64,000 bases of DNA from Devosia ureilytica (GTDB taxonomy: Bacteria; Pseudomonadota; Alphaproteobacteria; Rhizobiales; Devosiaceae): NCBI RefSeq assembly GCF_024273195.1, contig NZ_JAMZCU010000005.1:272399-336398 (forward strand), in the 5' to 3' direction. Position 1 is the stretch's first letter. Each line of letters starts with the position of its first letter. Made by a program: the position numbers and the translations under genes. Below, piece after piece: positions 26,058-34,167 of this stretch. The notes under the pieces were generated by a model. That model saw nothing but the letters and a program-made list of their open reading frames with translations, was not told the DNA's origin and searched no databases.

Positions 26058-26804
26058 ATGGTTTCTGGACCGATCATCGACGCACGCGACGTGGACTACA
26101 GCCTGGATGTGGCTGGGCGACCGCTCCATATCCTGCGCAGGGTTTCCCTGACCGTTGCGCCATCCGAAGTGATCGCCATTGTCGGTCCGTCCGGCAGCGG
26201 CAAGACCTCGCTGCTCATGCTGCTGGCCGGTCTGGAAAAAGCCACCGGCGGCTCGGTCATGGTCAATGGCAGCGACCTGGGTGCCATGAACGAGGACGCG
26301 CTGGCGCGGTTTCGCCGCCATACCCTTGGCATTGTCTTCCAGAGCTTTCACCTTATCCCCTCGCTGAGCGCGCTCGATAATGTGGGCCTGGCGCTCGAAA
26401 TTGCAGAGCCCGACCTCTCCATGGCGCAGATCCGCGACAAGGCTGCGGCGGCATTGACCGCGGTTGGCCTTGGGGATCGGCTCGATCATCGCCCAACCGC
26501 TCTTTCAGGGGGCGAGCAACAGCGCGTTGGCCTCGCCCGCGCCACCGTCGCCGACCTGCCACTGCTCCTGGCCGATGAACCCACGGGCAATCTCGACCAG
26601 AAGACCGGCGCCATCGTCGTCGACCTGATGTTCGACCTGGCCCGCCGCAACAATACCGCCGTGGTGCTGATTACCCATGATCCAGCGCTGGCCGCCCGTG
26701 CCGACCGCGTTTTCACCATGACCCAGGGCCAACTCACCGAAACGCCGATGGCCAAAACCGCCGCTGCCAAGCCCGCAGCGGCTAAGACGCGGGCCGCCAA
26801 ATGA
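26058..26804 (+). CDS. ABC exporter ATPase (LolD/YbbA type)
   Basis: A 248-residue ATPase from the ATG at 26058 behind GAGGGGAC. Walker A GPSGSGKTS is at about residues 47-55, the Q-loop VFQSFHLIPSL, signature ALSGGEQQRVGLARA, Walker B LLLADEPTGNLD and H-loop LITHDPALAAR follow; all belong to the MacB/LolD/FtsE class. The C-terminus carries an unusual alanine/lysine repeat tail (AKTAAAKPAAAKTRAAK). Its stop overlaps the permease start by ATGA. In E. coli the YbbA-YbbP pair has this layout and sits by a lysophospholipase/esterase gene, but no esterase is adjacent here. Confidence 0.9.
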   Translation: MVSGPIIDARDVDYSLDVAGRPLHILRRVSLTVAPSEVIAIVGPSGSGKTSLLMLLAGLEKATGGSVMVNGSDLGAMNEDALARFRRHTLGIVFQSFHLIPSLSALDNVGLALEIAEPDLSMAQIRDKAAAALTAVGLGDRLDHRPTALSGGEQQRVGLARATVADLPLLLADEPTGNLDQKTGAIVVDLMFDLARRNNTAVVLITHDPALAARADRVFTMTQGQLTETPMAKTAAAKPAAAKTRAAK

Positions 26805-29350
26805 TGCGCTCCGTCTGGCCTGCCATTCGCATTGGCCTGCTCGACATGCGCGGCGATCTGCGGCGCTTCCTGCTGCTGGTTGTCTGCCTGGCAGTCGGCA
26901 CGGCGCTGATTGCCGGGGTCAATTCTGTCGGTACCAGCATTACCCGCGCCATCGAAACCGGCGCCGCTGAAATCATGGGCGGCGACATAGAACTCTCCCG
27001 CGCCGACCGGCTGGCCACCCCCGATGAACTGGCCGCCATGCAGGCGCTGGGCCAGGTCGTAAGCGTCATCGACACCAATCTGCGCGCCGAAACCTTCACC
27101 GACGAGGCCTTTGCCGATGTCAGCGCCGTGGGCGCGGGCTACCCGCTGCTGGGCGCCATACGCAGCCCGCAACTGTCTCCGGGCGAAGATATCGGCGCCT
27201 TGCTGGCTGAAACCGATGGCGCCCATGGCGCGCTGATCGATGGCATCATGCTCGATCAGCTCGGCATCGGCATTGGCGACCGCTTTGGCCTTGGCGGCAC
27301 CGAATTTGTCGTGCGCGGCACGCTTGCCCAACTGCCCGATGGCCCGGTTCGCGGCTTCCGACTGGGCCTGCCCACGCTGATTACCGCCGAGGGCTTTGCC
27401 GTCGTCAGCGACCGCACCTCGCCGCTGCCTGGCCTTGGCACCTGGTATCGCTACAAGATCCTCTTGACCGACCGCGATATCGAAACCGGTCTCGCCAGCG
27501 CCGTCGAACAGTTCAGCGCTCAGGGCTGGACCGTTCGGTCCGCCCGCGACGGCTTGGGGCAGATGGTGCGCTATTACGATCTCTTCATGCGCTTTCTCGT
27601 CATCGTCGGTCTTGGCTCGCTGCTCATTGGCGGCGTCTCGGTCTGGACCGGCATGCGCGCCTATATTGCCGAACGCTCCGGCGTCATCGCCGTGCTGCGC
27701 TCCATTGGCGCGGGCCGTTCGCGCGTCTTCATCCATTTTCTTGCCCAGGTTTCGGCCCTGGCGGTGGTCGGGGTCGGCATAGGGCTGATTGCCGGCGCCA
27801 GCGTGGCCTGGTTCATCCTGCCCTCCATCGGGGCTGCGGTCGGCATTCCGCTGACGCCCGCCGTCCATGTCCAGCCGCTGCTGGTCGCCGCCGGCACGGG
27901 CCTGGTCACCGCCTTTGCCTTTGCCTATCTGCCCCTGCAGCAGGCCCAGGGCATCCGCCCGGTGCTGCTGTTCCGCTCCAAGGGCCTCGACGCCCCGCCG
28001 CTTGATTGGCACGCCCTGCTGCTCTCCTGGCAAGCGCTGCCGCTTGTTGCCGCCATCATCGCCTTTTTTCTCCTCGCCTGGCTGATGACCGGCGATCCGA
28101 CGCTGGTCGCCGCCTTTGGCCTTGCCAGCGCGCTTGGCGCGGCGCTCTTCCAGCTGTTCATTCGCCTCGTCCAGGCCGGTTTGGCCCGCCTGCCCGAAGC
28201 CGGCCCGCGCATCCTGCGCCACGCCCTGCGCGCCATTTCCGGCGCCGGCCAGAACGCCGCGACGGTCGCCGTATCGGCCGGCATGGCGCTCTCCATGCTG
28301 ATTGTCGTTCTGGTGATGCAGACCAACCTGCAGCAGGAGTTTTTGGGAGCCTCGGCCTTTGACGCACCCACCCTGGTCGGCTCCGATCTCTTCCCCGATG
28401 AAGTCGAAAACCTCGAAACCCTGGCCGCCAGCGGCAATGACATTACCCGCTTCGTCTCGACCCCGATGCTGCGCGCCCGCCTTGACGCCGTCCAAAATGT
28501 TCCGGTTGACGCGCTGATCACACGCGGCCCCGAGGCCACCTTCCTCCTCGCCGGCGAAGTCCCGCTCACCTTCCGCACCCATCTGCCCACCGCCTCGCGC
28601 GTCACGGCAGGCGAATGGTGGCCCGCGGACTATGCCGGGCCAGGCCTTGTCAGCCTGCACCAAAGCCTCAGGAACGGCCTCGGCGTCGACCTCGGCGACA
28701 CCCTGACCTTCTCGATCTTTGGCGAACCGATCACCGTCACCATCGCCAGCTTCCGCGACTATTCCTGGCAGGGCGGCATCGACTTTCTCGCCACCTTCTC
28801 CCCCGGCGTCCTCGACAACTATCCCACGACCCTGTTCGCCGCCGTCACCGCTGCGCCCGGCGCCGAAGAAGCCGTCGGGCGCCTCCTGGCCACCGAACTC
28901 CCCGACATCCGCTTCATCGCCGTGGGTGACACGCTCAAGCAGGTAACGGACGCGCTGGGGCAGCTCTCTTTTGCGGCCAGCCTTGTGGGTGGTCTTGCCG
29001 TCGGCAATGGCCTCCTGGTGCTCATCGGCAGCCTCGCCACTGGCCGCCGCCAGCGCGAGGCCGACGCAGTGATAACCAAGGTACTGGGCGCCACCCGCAC
29101 CGATCTGATTGCCACCGCCGCGCTGCAATATCTGCTGCTCGCGCTGCTCGCCGCCGTCCCCGCCTTGGCCCTCGGCCTCGGCCTTGGCCGGGTGGTCAGC
29201 GGCCTGATGCTGGCGGTGGACTTCACCGTCAAGCTCGACATCATCGTGGTGGTGCTGGTGGTCGCTGTCGTGATCACCGCCATCCTGGGCGCCATGACCA
29301 TCTGGCGCGCCGTCTCGACCCGCCCGGCAAGGCTGTTGAGGGATCTTTAG
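26801..29350 (+). CDS. ABC exporter permease with two FtsX domains (YbbP type)
   Basis: An 849-residue permease. An N-terminal helix (residues 20-45) precedes a large periplasmic MacB-like domain, then three helices of the first FtsX core (about 260-430), a fourth and fifth around 430-500, a second periplasmic domain (about 520-720) and a second three-helix FtsX core to the end. Ten helices in total match YbbP-type predicted lysophospholipase-associated permeases. It partners the coupled ATPase and probably moves lipids or lipid-linked substrates out of the membrane; substrate is inferred from family only. Confidence 0.88.
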   Translation: MMRSVWPAIRIGLLDMRGDLRRFLLLVVCLAVGTALIAGVNSVGTSITRAIETGAAEIMGGDIELSRADRLATPDELAAMQALGQVVSVIDTNLRAETFTDEAFADVSAVGAGYPLLGAIRSPQLSPGEDIGALLAETDGAHGALIDGIMLDQLGIGIGDRFGLGGTEFVVRGTLAQLPDGPVRGFRLGLPTLITAEGFAVVSDRTSPLPGLGTWYRYKILLTDRDIETGLASAVEQFSAQGWTVRSARDGLGQMVRYYDLFMRFLVIVGLGSLLIGGVSVWTGMRAYIAERSGVIAVLRSIGAGRSRVFIHFLAQVSALAVVGVGIGLIAGASVAWFILPSIGAAVGIPLTPAVHVQPLLVAAGTGLVTAFAFAYLPLQQAQGIRPVLLFRSKGLDAPPLDWHALLLSWQALPLVAAIIAFFLLAWLMTGDPTLVAAFGLASALGAALFQLFIRLVQAGLARLPEAGPRILRHALRAISGAGQNAATVAVSAGMALSMLIVVLVMQTNLQQEFLGASAFDAPTLVGSDLFPDEVENLETLAASGNDITRFVSTPMLRARLDAVQNVPVDALITRGPEATFLLAGEVPLTFRTHLPTASRVTAGEWWPADYAGPGLVSLHQSLRNGLGVDLGDTLTFSIFGEPITVTIASFRDYSWQGGIDFLATFSPGVLDNYPTTLFAAVTAAPGAEEAVGRLLATELPDIRFIAVGDTLKQVTDALGQLSFAASLVGGLAVGNGLLVLIGSLATGRRQREADAVITKVLGATRTDLIATAALQYLLLALLAAVPALALGLGLGRVVSGLMLAVDFTVKLDIIVVVLVVAVVITAILGAMTIWRAVSTRPARLLRDL

Positions 29351-29392
29351 GTGGGGTGACTTGGCAAACACAGACGGAGCGTCAGAAGACCT

Positions 29393-30280
29393 TCACGAAA
29401 AGTGCTCGGCCAGCATGTCGAAAACCAGCCGGATGCGCCGGCTGGTGTGCAGTTCCCGATGCGTCACCAGCCACACCGGCACCACGATGGGGTCGATGCT
29501 TGGCACCGCGATCCGCACCTCGGGCGTCGCCTGCCCGACCGCCTCGACCATGCCACTCAACACCATCCCCTTGCGCACCCATTCCCAGCCCGTCATGCCG
29601 CTTTGCGTGGCCAGGCGGAAATTGGCCTCGCTCAGCGGCACGCCGCGCGCCCGCATCTGGGCCATGAAATCCTCATTGCCCTGCATGGCGCCGACAAAAT
29701 CGCCCCGCGCCAGCGCCTCGCCATTGGCCGGGTTCCCCATACGCTCCAACAGCGCCGGAGCGCCATAGATATAGGCCCTCGTGTCCTTGCAGCGCCGGGC
29801 GATCAGCCCATCCTGGTCCGGCCGCACATGGCGAATGGCAATATCGGCCTCGCGCCGCAGGAGATCGCTGATCGACCCGGTCGCCAGCACCTCGACCCGA
29901 ATGGCTGGCGCTTCCTTGCGAATGCGCTCGAGCAGAGGCGGCAGCACATGCCCGGCATAAATATCGGCCGTGGTGATCCGCACCACCCCCTCGATGGCCT
30001 GCGACTGACCGGCGGCGGTCATGGCCACCCGCTCGGCCGCCTCGCCCATGGCGCGCAGATGCGCGACCAATTGCGCCCCCGCCTCGGTCAGCGCCAGCCG
30101 TCGCCCCAACCGCTCGAAAATGGCGATGCCCAGGCTTTCTTCCAGCGCCGCCACCTGCCGTCCCAGCGTCGGCTGCGTCAGGCCCAGACGCTTGGCGGCC
30201 GCCGACAGTGAGCCGGCGTCCACCGTCGCCAACAGCGCCCGCATCTGGTTCCAGTCTGGACTGTTCGGCAACTCGCTCAT
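29393..30280 (-). CDS. LysR-family transcriptional regulator
   Basis: A 295-residue LysR protein. The N-terminal helix-turn-helix (MRALLATVDAGSLSAAAKRL and LTQPTLGRQVAALEESLGI) spans about residues 12-50 and is followed by the linker helix and a periplasmic-binding-protein-like effector domain (EGVVRITTADIYAGHVLPPLL onward). It is divergent from a methyltransferase gene with a 95-bp shared region, the usual layout for autoregulation and control of the neighbour. Effector unknown. Confidence 0.88.
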   Translation of the reverse strand: MSELPNSPDWNQMRALLATVDAGSLSAAAKRLGLTQPTLGRQVAALEESLGIAIFERLGRRLALTEAGAQLVAHLRAMGEAAERVAMTAAGQSQAIEGVVRITTADIYAGHVLPPLLERIRKEAPAIRVEVLATGSISDLLRREADIAIRHVRPDQDGLIARRCKDTRAYIYGAPALLERMGNPANGEALARGDFVGAMQGNEDFMAQMRARGVPLSEANFRLATQSGMTGWEWVRKGMVLSGMVEAVGQATPEVRIAVPSIDPIVVPVWLVTHRELHTSRRIRLVFDMLAEHFS

Positions 30281-30375
30281 GCGCTGATGTATAGGTCTTC
30301 TGCCAATTTGTGCAATTTTGTTTTTATCGACCGAAGGCTATCATCCCGCAACAATCGAGCATGCAGGACCCGACC

Positions 30376-30999
30376 ATGGCTGAGCTCAGCACTTTCTGGG
30401 ACAAGATGGCGGACAAATACGCCGCCCAGCCCATTGCCGACGAAGCGGCCTACCGCACCAAGCTGGCGCGCACGCAAAGCCACTTCACCCCGGAAATGGA
30501 CATTTTCGAATTCGGCTGCGGCACCGGCGGCACCGCCATCACCCATGCCCCCCATGTCCGCCATGTCCACGCCGTGGATTTTTCCGCCCGCATGCTCGAC
30601 ATGGCCCGCCAAAAGGCCAAGGCCGCCGGCGTAGACAATGTCACCTTTGAGCAGGGCGACATCACCAGCCTTTCTATCGCCCCGGCCAGCTACGACATGG
30701 TGCTTGGCCTCTCCATTCTCCACCTGCTCAAGGACCGGCAGGCCGTCATCGACCGGGTCTTTGCCATCCTCAAGCCCGGCGGACGCTTTGTGTCCAGCAC
30801 CGCCTGCATCGGGGACAGCATGAAGTGGCTGGGCGTCATCGCGCCCCTGGGCCGCGCCTTTGGCCTCCTGCCCATGCTCAATGTCATGACCCATGACCAA
30901 TTGCGCGACAGCCTCACCCGCGCCGGCTTTGCCATCGAGCATGACTGGCGTCCCAACCCCCATGCTGCCGTCTTCATCATCGCCCGCAAGCCGGACTGA
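30376..30999 (+). CDS. Class I SAM-dependent methyltransferase
   Basis: A 207-residue cytoplasmic methyltransferase from the ATG at 30376 (MAELSTFWDKMADKYA); an ATG five codons earlier is less well placed relative to the AGGA at 30364-30367. Motif I is IFEFGCGTGGTAI, the acidic residue after strand 2 is in HAVDFSARML, then FEQGDITSLSI and DMVLGLSILHLLKD. This is the Methyltransf_11/25 type that acts on small molecules. It is divergent from LysR, which may regulate it. Substrate unknown. Confidence 0.86.
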   Translation: MAELSTFWDKMADKYAAQPIADEAAYRTKLARTQSHFTPEMDIFEFGCGTGGTAITHAPHVRHVHAVDFSARMLDMARQKAKAAGVDNVTFEQGDITSLSIAPASYDMVLGLSILHLLKDRQAVIDRVFAILKPGGRFVSSTACIGDSMKWLGVIAPLGRAFGLLPMLNVMTHDQLRDSLTRAGFAIEHDWRPNPHAAVFIIARKPD

Positions 31000-31129
31000 A
31001 CTGCCTGTGGATCGGGCCTTTCCCTGACCGGGCGAATCGCCAACGCTGTGTGCTAGTGGTGTTTGCACACCAGATTTGCCGTGCGTCTGTCTTCCCGCTG
31101 GAACTAGGACGCATCCAGCCGGAGAGACA

Positions 31130-32653
31130 ATGCAGGTCGCCATCGACATGGGAGAGAGCCGGACCACCGGCGCCGCCCACATGGACCTTGAGGAATTGCT
31201 CGCCACGCGCCTTCTGGTGCAGGGCAATTCGGGCTCCGGCAAGTCACACCTGCTGCGGCGCCTGCTCGAACAATCGGCGCCCTGGGTGCAGCAATGCGTC
31301 ATCGATCCCGAGGGCGATTTCGTCACCCTGGCCGATAAATTCGGCCATCTGGTCGTCGATGCCACCCGCACCGAAAACGAATTGACCCGCATTGCCGCCC
31401 GGGTGCGCCAGCATCGGGTATCGGTCGTGCTCAATCTCGAAGGCCTCGACGTCGAGCAGCAGATGCGCGCCGCAGCAGCCTTCCTTGGCGGCATGTTCGA
31501 TGCCGACCGCGACTATTGGTATCCCGTCCTCGTCGTCGTCGACGAAGCCCAGCTCTTTGCCCCGGCCGCTGCCGGCGAAGTCTCCGACGAAGCGCGCAAA
31601 CTCTCGCTCGGCGCCATGACCAATCTCATGTGCCGCGGTCGCAAGCGTGGCCTCGCCGGTGTCATCGCCACTCAGCGCCTTGCCAAGCTCGCCAAGAACG
31701 TCGCCGCCGAAGCCTCAAATTTCCTCATGGGCCGCACCTTCCTCGATATCGACATGGCCCGCGCTGCCGATCTCCTGGGCATGGATCGCCGCCAGGCCGA
31801 GCAGTTCCGCGATCTGGCGCGCGGCCATTTCGTCGCCCTTGGCCCAGCCATTTCGCGCCGCCCGCTGCCCATCACCATTGGCCCGGTAGAAACCTCGGCC
31901 CGCTCCACCAGCCCCAAGCTGACCCCGCTGCCCGAAGCGCCCGCCGACGCGGCCGACCTCATTTTCACCCACGACCCGGAGGAGCTGGCGCGGCCCGTCG
32001 TGCGCCGCCCGGCGCCCCCGCCGCCGCCCTCCACCAATGAATTGCTGGCCCAGGTGGCCGAAGCCCGCGCCAGGGCCCGCGCCGAGGCACCGGACGAACC
32101 GGCGTCGCTGTTCCCCGAGATCGACGAAGCCGAGCGCGCCGCCATGATCGAGGCGGTCATGGTCGAGCTGATGAGCGATCCTGACGCGGGTTTCCGTACC
32201 ACCGCCGTGCTCTATCAGGATTTTCTGGTGCGCTGCCGCATTCGCCGCGTGCCCGGCGACGCCCCGGCCCTGCCGGCCTTCAAGCGCCTCCTGGCCGTGG
32301 CCCGCGTCGCGCCCGACGAAACTGTTTCCGCCTCCGAAGGCTGGCAACAGGCCCTCTCGCTATCCGAAACGCTCACCGACGACGTGCAGGGCGTCTTCCT
32401 GGTCATCGCCCAGGCCGCGCTCATCGGCGCCCCCTGCCCGTCCGATGCCACGCTGGCACGCCTTTATGGCACCCATTCCTCAAGCCGCGCCCGGCGCCTC
32501 CTCACCTGGTTCGAAGAACGCGGCCTCATCGTCCTGCGCACCGATTTCCGCGGCCAGCGCATCGCCGCCTTCCCAGAACTCAGCGCCGAAACCGCCCCCG
32601 GCGATCCCAATGGCCCTGATGCCTTGGTCGACCAGCGCGGCGCAGCGGAATAG
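31130..32653 (+). CDS. HerA/DUF87-like ATPase
   Basis: A 507-residue protein from the ATG at 31130 behind GGAG. The N-terminal 290 residues are a HerA/FtsK-type ATPase: Walker A GNSGSGKS at residues 32-39, Walker B VLVVVDEAQLF, arginine/sensor segment GLAGVIATQRLAKLAKNVAA. A proline/alanine-rich linker (RRPAPPPPPSTNEL) leads to a C-terminal helical region with a winged-helix-like end (RARRLLTWFEERGLIVLRTD). HerA usually works with a NurA nuclease in end resection; none is encoded nearby. DNA translocase function is inferred from fold. Followed by two repeat copies. Confidence 0.82.
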   Translation: MQVAIDMGESRTTGAAHMDLEELLATRLLVQGNSGSGKSHLLRRLLEQSAPWVQQCVIDPEGDFVTLADKFGHLVVDATRTENELTRIAARVRQHRVSVVLNLEGLDVEQQMRAAAAFLGGMFDADRDYWYPVLVVVDEAQLFAPAAAGEVSDEARKLSLGAMTNLMCRGRKRGLAGVIATQRLAKLAKNVAAEASNFLMGRTFLDIDMARAADLLGMDRRQAEQFRDLARGHFVALGPAISRRPLPITIGPVETSARSTSPKLTPLPEAPADAADLIFTHDPEELARPVVRRPAPPPPPSTNELLAQVAEARARARAEAPDEPASLFPEIDEAERAAMIEAVMVELMSDPDAGFRTTAVLYQDFLVRCRIRRVPGDAPALPAFKRLLAVARVAPDETVSASEGWQQALSLSETLTDDVQGVFLVIAQAALIGAPCPSDATLARLYGTHSSSRARRLLTWFEERGLIVLRTDFRGQRIAAFPELSAETAPGDPNGPDALVDQRGAAE

Positions 32654-33156
32654 CAACAAAGACGACAGGGAACACCCCCACCCTTGATCCCTCCCCACAA
32701 GGGGGAGGGAGACGATGAACACTGGCGCCACAGTCCATCGCCTCCCTCCCCTTGATGGGCTTCGATCCGTCCCGAAGGGCAATTCTCTCCAGTGGAGAGA
32801 TTTGAGGGAAGAAGGAATGAGGGTGGGGTGACGCAAGCCACTGAATTATCGAGAAGGACCTGGAACGGAGGAACGCTAAGTCCGGCCCAAGCTCTAGACC
32901 GTTTCACGTCTAGCTGACGCGCTGCCCTCTTTCCTCCCTCCCCCTTGTGGGGAGGGTAGCGACGCTAGGCCGACAGGCCATAGCAGAGCTGGGGTGGGGG
33001 TGACGCGACCTCCAGAGGCTCCGAGCAAGAGGACATGCCGACACCCCCACCCTCGGTCCTTCTCTCCTCAAACCTCTCCACCGGAGAGGTTTGAGGAGAG
33101 AAGCCCACAAGGGGGAGGGAGGCGATGGAGCCGCGTCCGCCTGAGTGTGAAATGAT
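32654..33156. repeat. 500-bp gap filled with repeat copies R4 and R5
   Basis: No gene here. Copy R4 (32675-32830) and the nearly complete copy R5 (32894-33160) lie back to back. The right half of R4 (from CCATCGCCTCCCTCCCC at about 32736, through GGGCTTCGATCCGTCCCGAA) matches the left half of the copy at 38.6 kb in the same orientation. R5 matches that copy in inverted orientation. Confidence 0.8.
32675..32830. repeat. Dispersed palindromic intergenic repeat, copy R4
   Basis: Bounded by CCCCCACCC at 32675-32683 and GAGGGTGGGGTGAC near 32818-32831, which are roughly inverted. Internal palindromic modules are CCCTCCCCACAAGGGGGAGGG (with 32689 as start) and CTCTCCAGTGGAGAG. Both modules recur in the other copies. 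Confidence 0.75.
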
Positions 33157-33160
33157 CTAC
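32894..33160 (-). repeat. Full-length MITE-like element, copy R5
   Basis: A 267-bp element with inverted ends CTAGACCGTTTCAC (32894-32907) and GTGAAATGATCTAC (33147-33160, reading GTAGATCATTTCAC on the other strand). Read on the minus strand it is nearly identical to the element at 38620-38898, except a short internal segment (TCTCTCCTC in place of the GACCCGTCCCGAAGGG block). Its terminal TAG supplies the stop codon of the aldose-epimerase-like gene at 33157-33159. No transposase is encoded, so mobilisation in trans is inferred. Confidence 0.75.
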
Positions 33161-34023
33161 CCCCGCAGCTCCGCCTTGAAGCTGTACCGCCCCCGGGCGC
33201 CTGGCCCCAGCAGCACCGAATAGGGCCGCTCGGCCAGTTCACCAGAGCCACCCACTTCCGCTGCCGTGCCATGCCAGGGCTCAAGGCAGATGAAGCCGCC
33301 ACCCGATTTGGACCAGAGGGCAAAATTGGGCAGGTTCTCCCAGGTGAAATGCACGCTCGGTCCCGTCTGTGGCCCATAGACGAGGCCCGCGCCGGCCCCC
33401 TCGGGAAACAGCATGGCGTCTTGGGCAAAAAGGCTGTGATTGAGCTGCAACCGTCCATCGACAAAGGGCGAGGGCAGCGATTGCGGGTCCACCAACCCGC
33501 CCGACAGCCGGTGCAGCGCCGGCGCGGCGCCATCATCGAGTTCGATATCATGCGCCTTCCCCTCGCCCCCCGGCAGCGGCCAGGCAAAGGCAGGATGAAA
33601 GCCGATGCCAAAGGGCATGACCCGATGGTCGCGATTACTGACCTCGGCCGTTACCACCACGGCCCGTCCCTCGATCCGGTGCTCGACGTCGAGCTGGAAA
33701 TCGAACGGATACATGGCCCGGCTCGCCTCCGAGGCGGTCAGCCGATAGACGCAGCGGTCGCTCTCTTCCACCAGCAACTCAAAATTGCTGCGCCGGGCAA
33801 AACCGTGCTGGCTCATCTGGAAGCGTTCACCGTCCACGCTGACCGTGTCATTGGGCGCCTTGCCCACGATGGGAAACAGCACCGGGCTGCGACCGGTCCA
33901 ATGGCTGGAGTCGCCATGCCAAAGCCAGTGACGGCCGTCCCGCGTCTGGATGGACTGCATTTCTGCGCCCAGCGCGGCGACATCGACCGTGATCTGGTCG
34001 TTGGCGATACGGGTCAATTGCAT
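33157..34023 (-). CDS. Aldose 1-epimerase (galactose mutarotase-like) protein
   Basis: A 288-residue beta-sandwich sugar mutarotase-like protein from the ATG at 34023 (MQLTRIANDQITVDVAAL) behind CGGAG. Family features include LGAEMQSIQTRDGRHWLWHGD, SPVLFPIVGKAPND, MSQHGFARRSNFEL with the catalytic-type histidine, FGIGFHPAFAWPLPG with the second histidine, and the terminal CLEPWHG. This corresponds to the LacX-like branch of aldose 1-epimerases. It is divergent from hrpB. The TAG stop is the terminal TAG of repeat copy R5, suggesting that the natural 3' end was changed or retained by an insertion. Confidence 0.88.
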   Translation of the reverse strand: MQLTRIANDQITVDVAALGAEMQSIQTRDGRHWLWHGDSSHWTGRSPVLFPIVGKAPNDTVSVDGERFQMSQHGFARRSNFELLVEESDRCVYRLTASEASRAMYPFDFQLDVEHRIEGRAVVVTAEVSNRDHRVMPFGIGFHPAFAWPLPGGEGKAHDIELDDGAAPALHRLSGGLVDPQSLPSPFVDGRLQLNHSLFAQDAMLFPEGAGAGLVYGPQTGPSVHFTWENLPNFALWSKSGGGFICLEPWHGTAAEVGGSGELAERPYSVLLGPGARGRYSFKAELRG

Positions 34024-34167
34024 GCGCCGCTCCGGGCAGATTGGACCAAACCGGGCGCACCCTACCCGCTTCGGGCGCGCTGGAGAACCCACAAGTACAC
34101 CCGGGGTGAACAAGCCCCTAAAACCCGCCTCTTGCGGGACCGTGGCAACAAAGGCTATCGCCAATCC

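Noticed and set aside
26486..29371. A 961-residue open frame on the minus strand
   Set aside because: Antisense to the ABC permease gene, glutamine/arginine/glycine-rich with no domain features and no ribosome site.
29351..29392. Terminator between the ABC permease and LysR genes
   Set aside because: The 42-bp convergent gap has no hairpin I could defend.
33271..34167. N-terminal extension of HrpB
   Set aside because: The open frame upstream of 34168 is antisense to the epimerase gene and lacks helicase similarity; the usual HrpB N-terminus starts at MPAILPPL.
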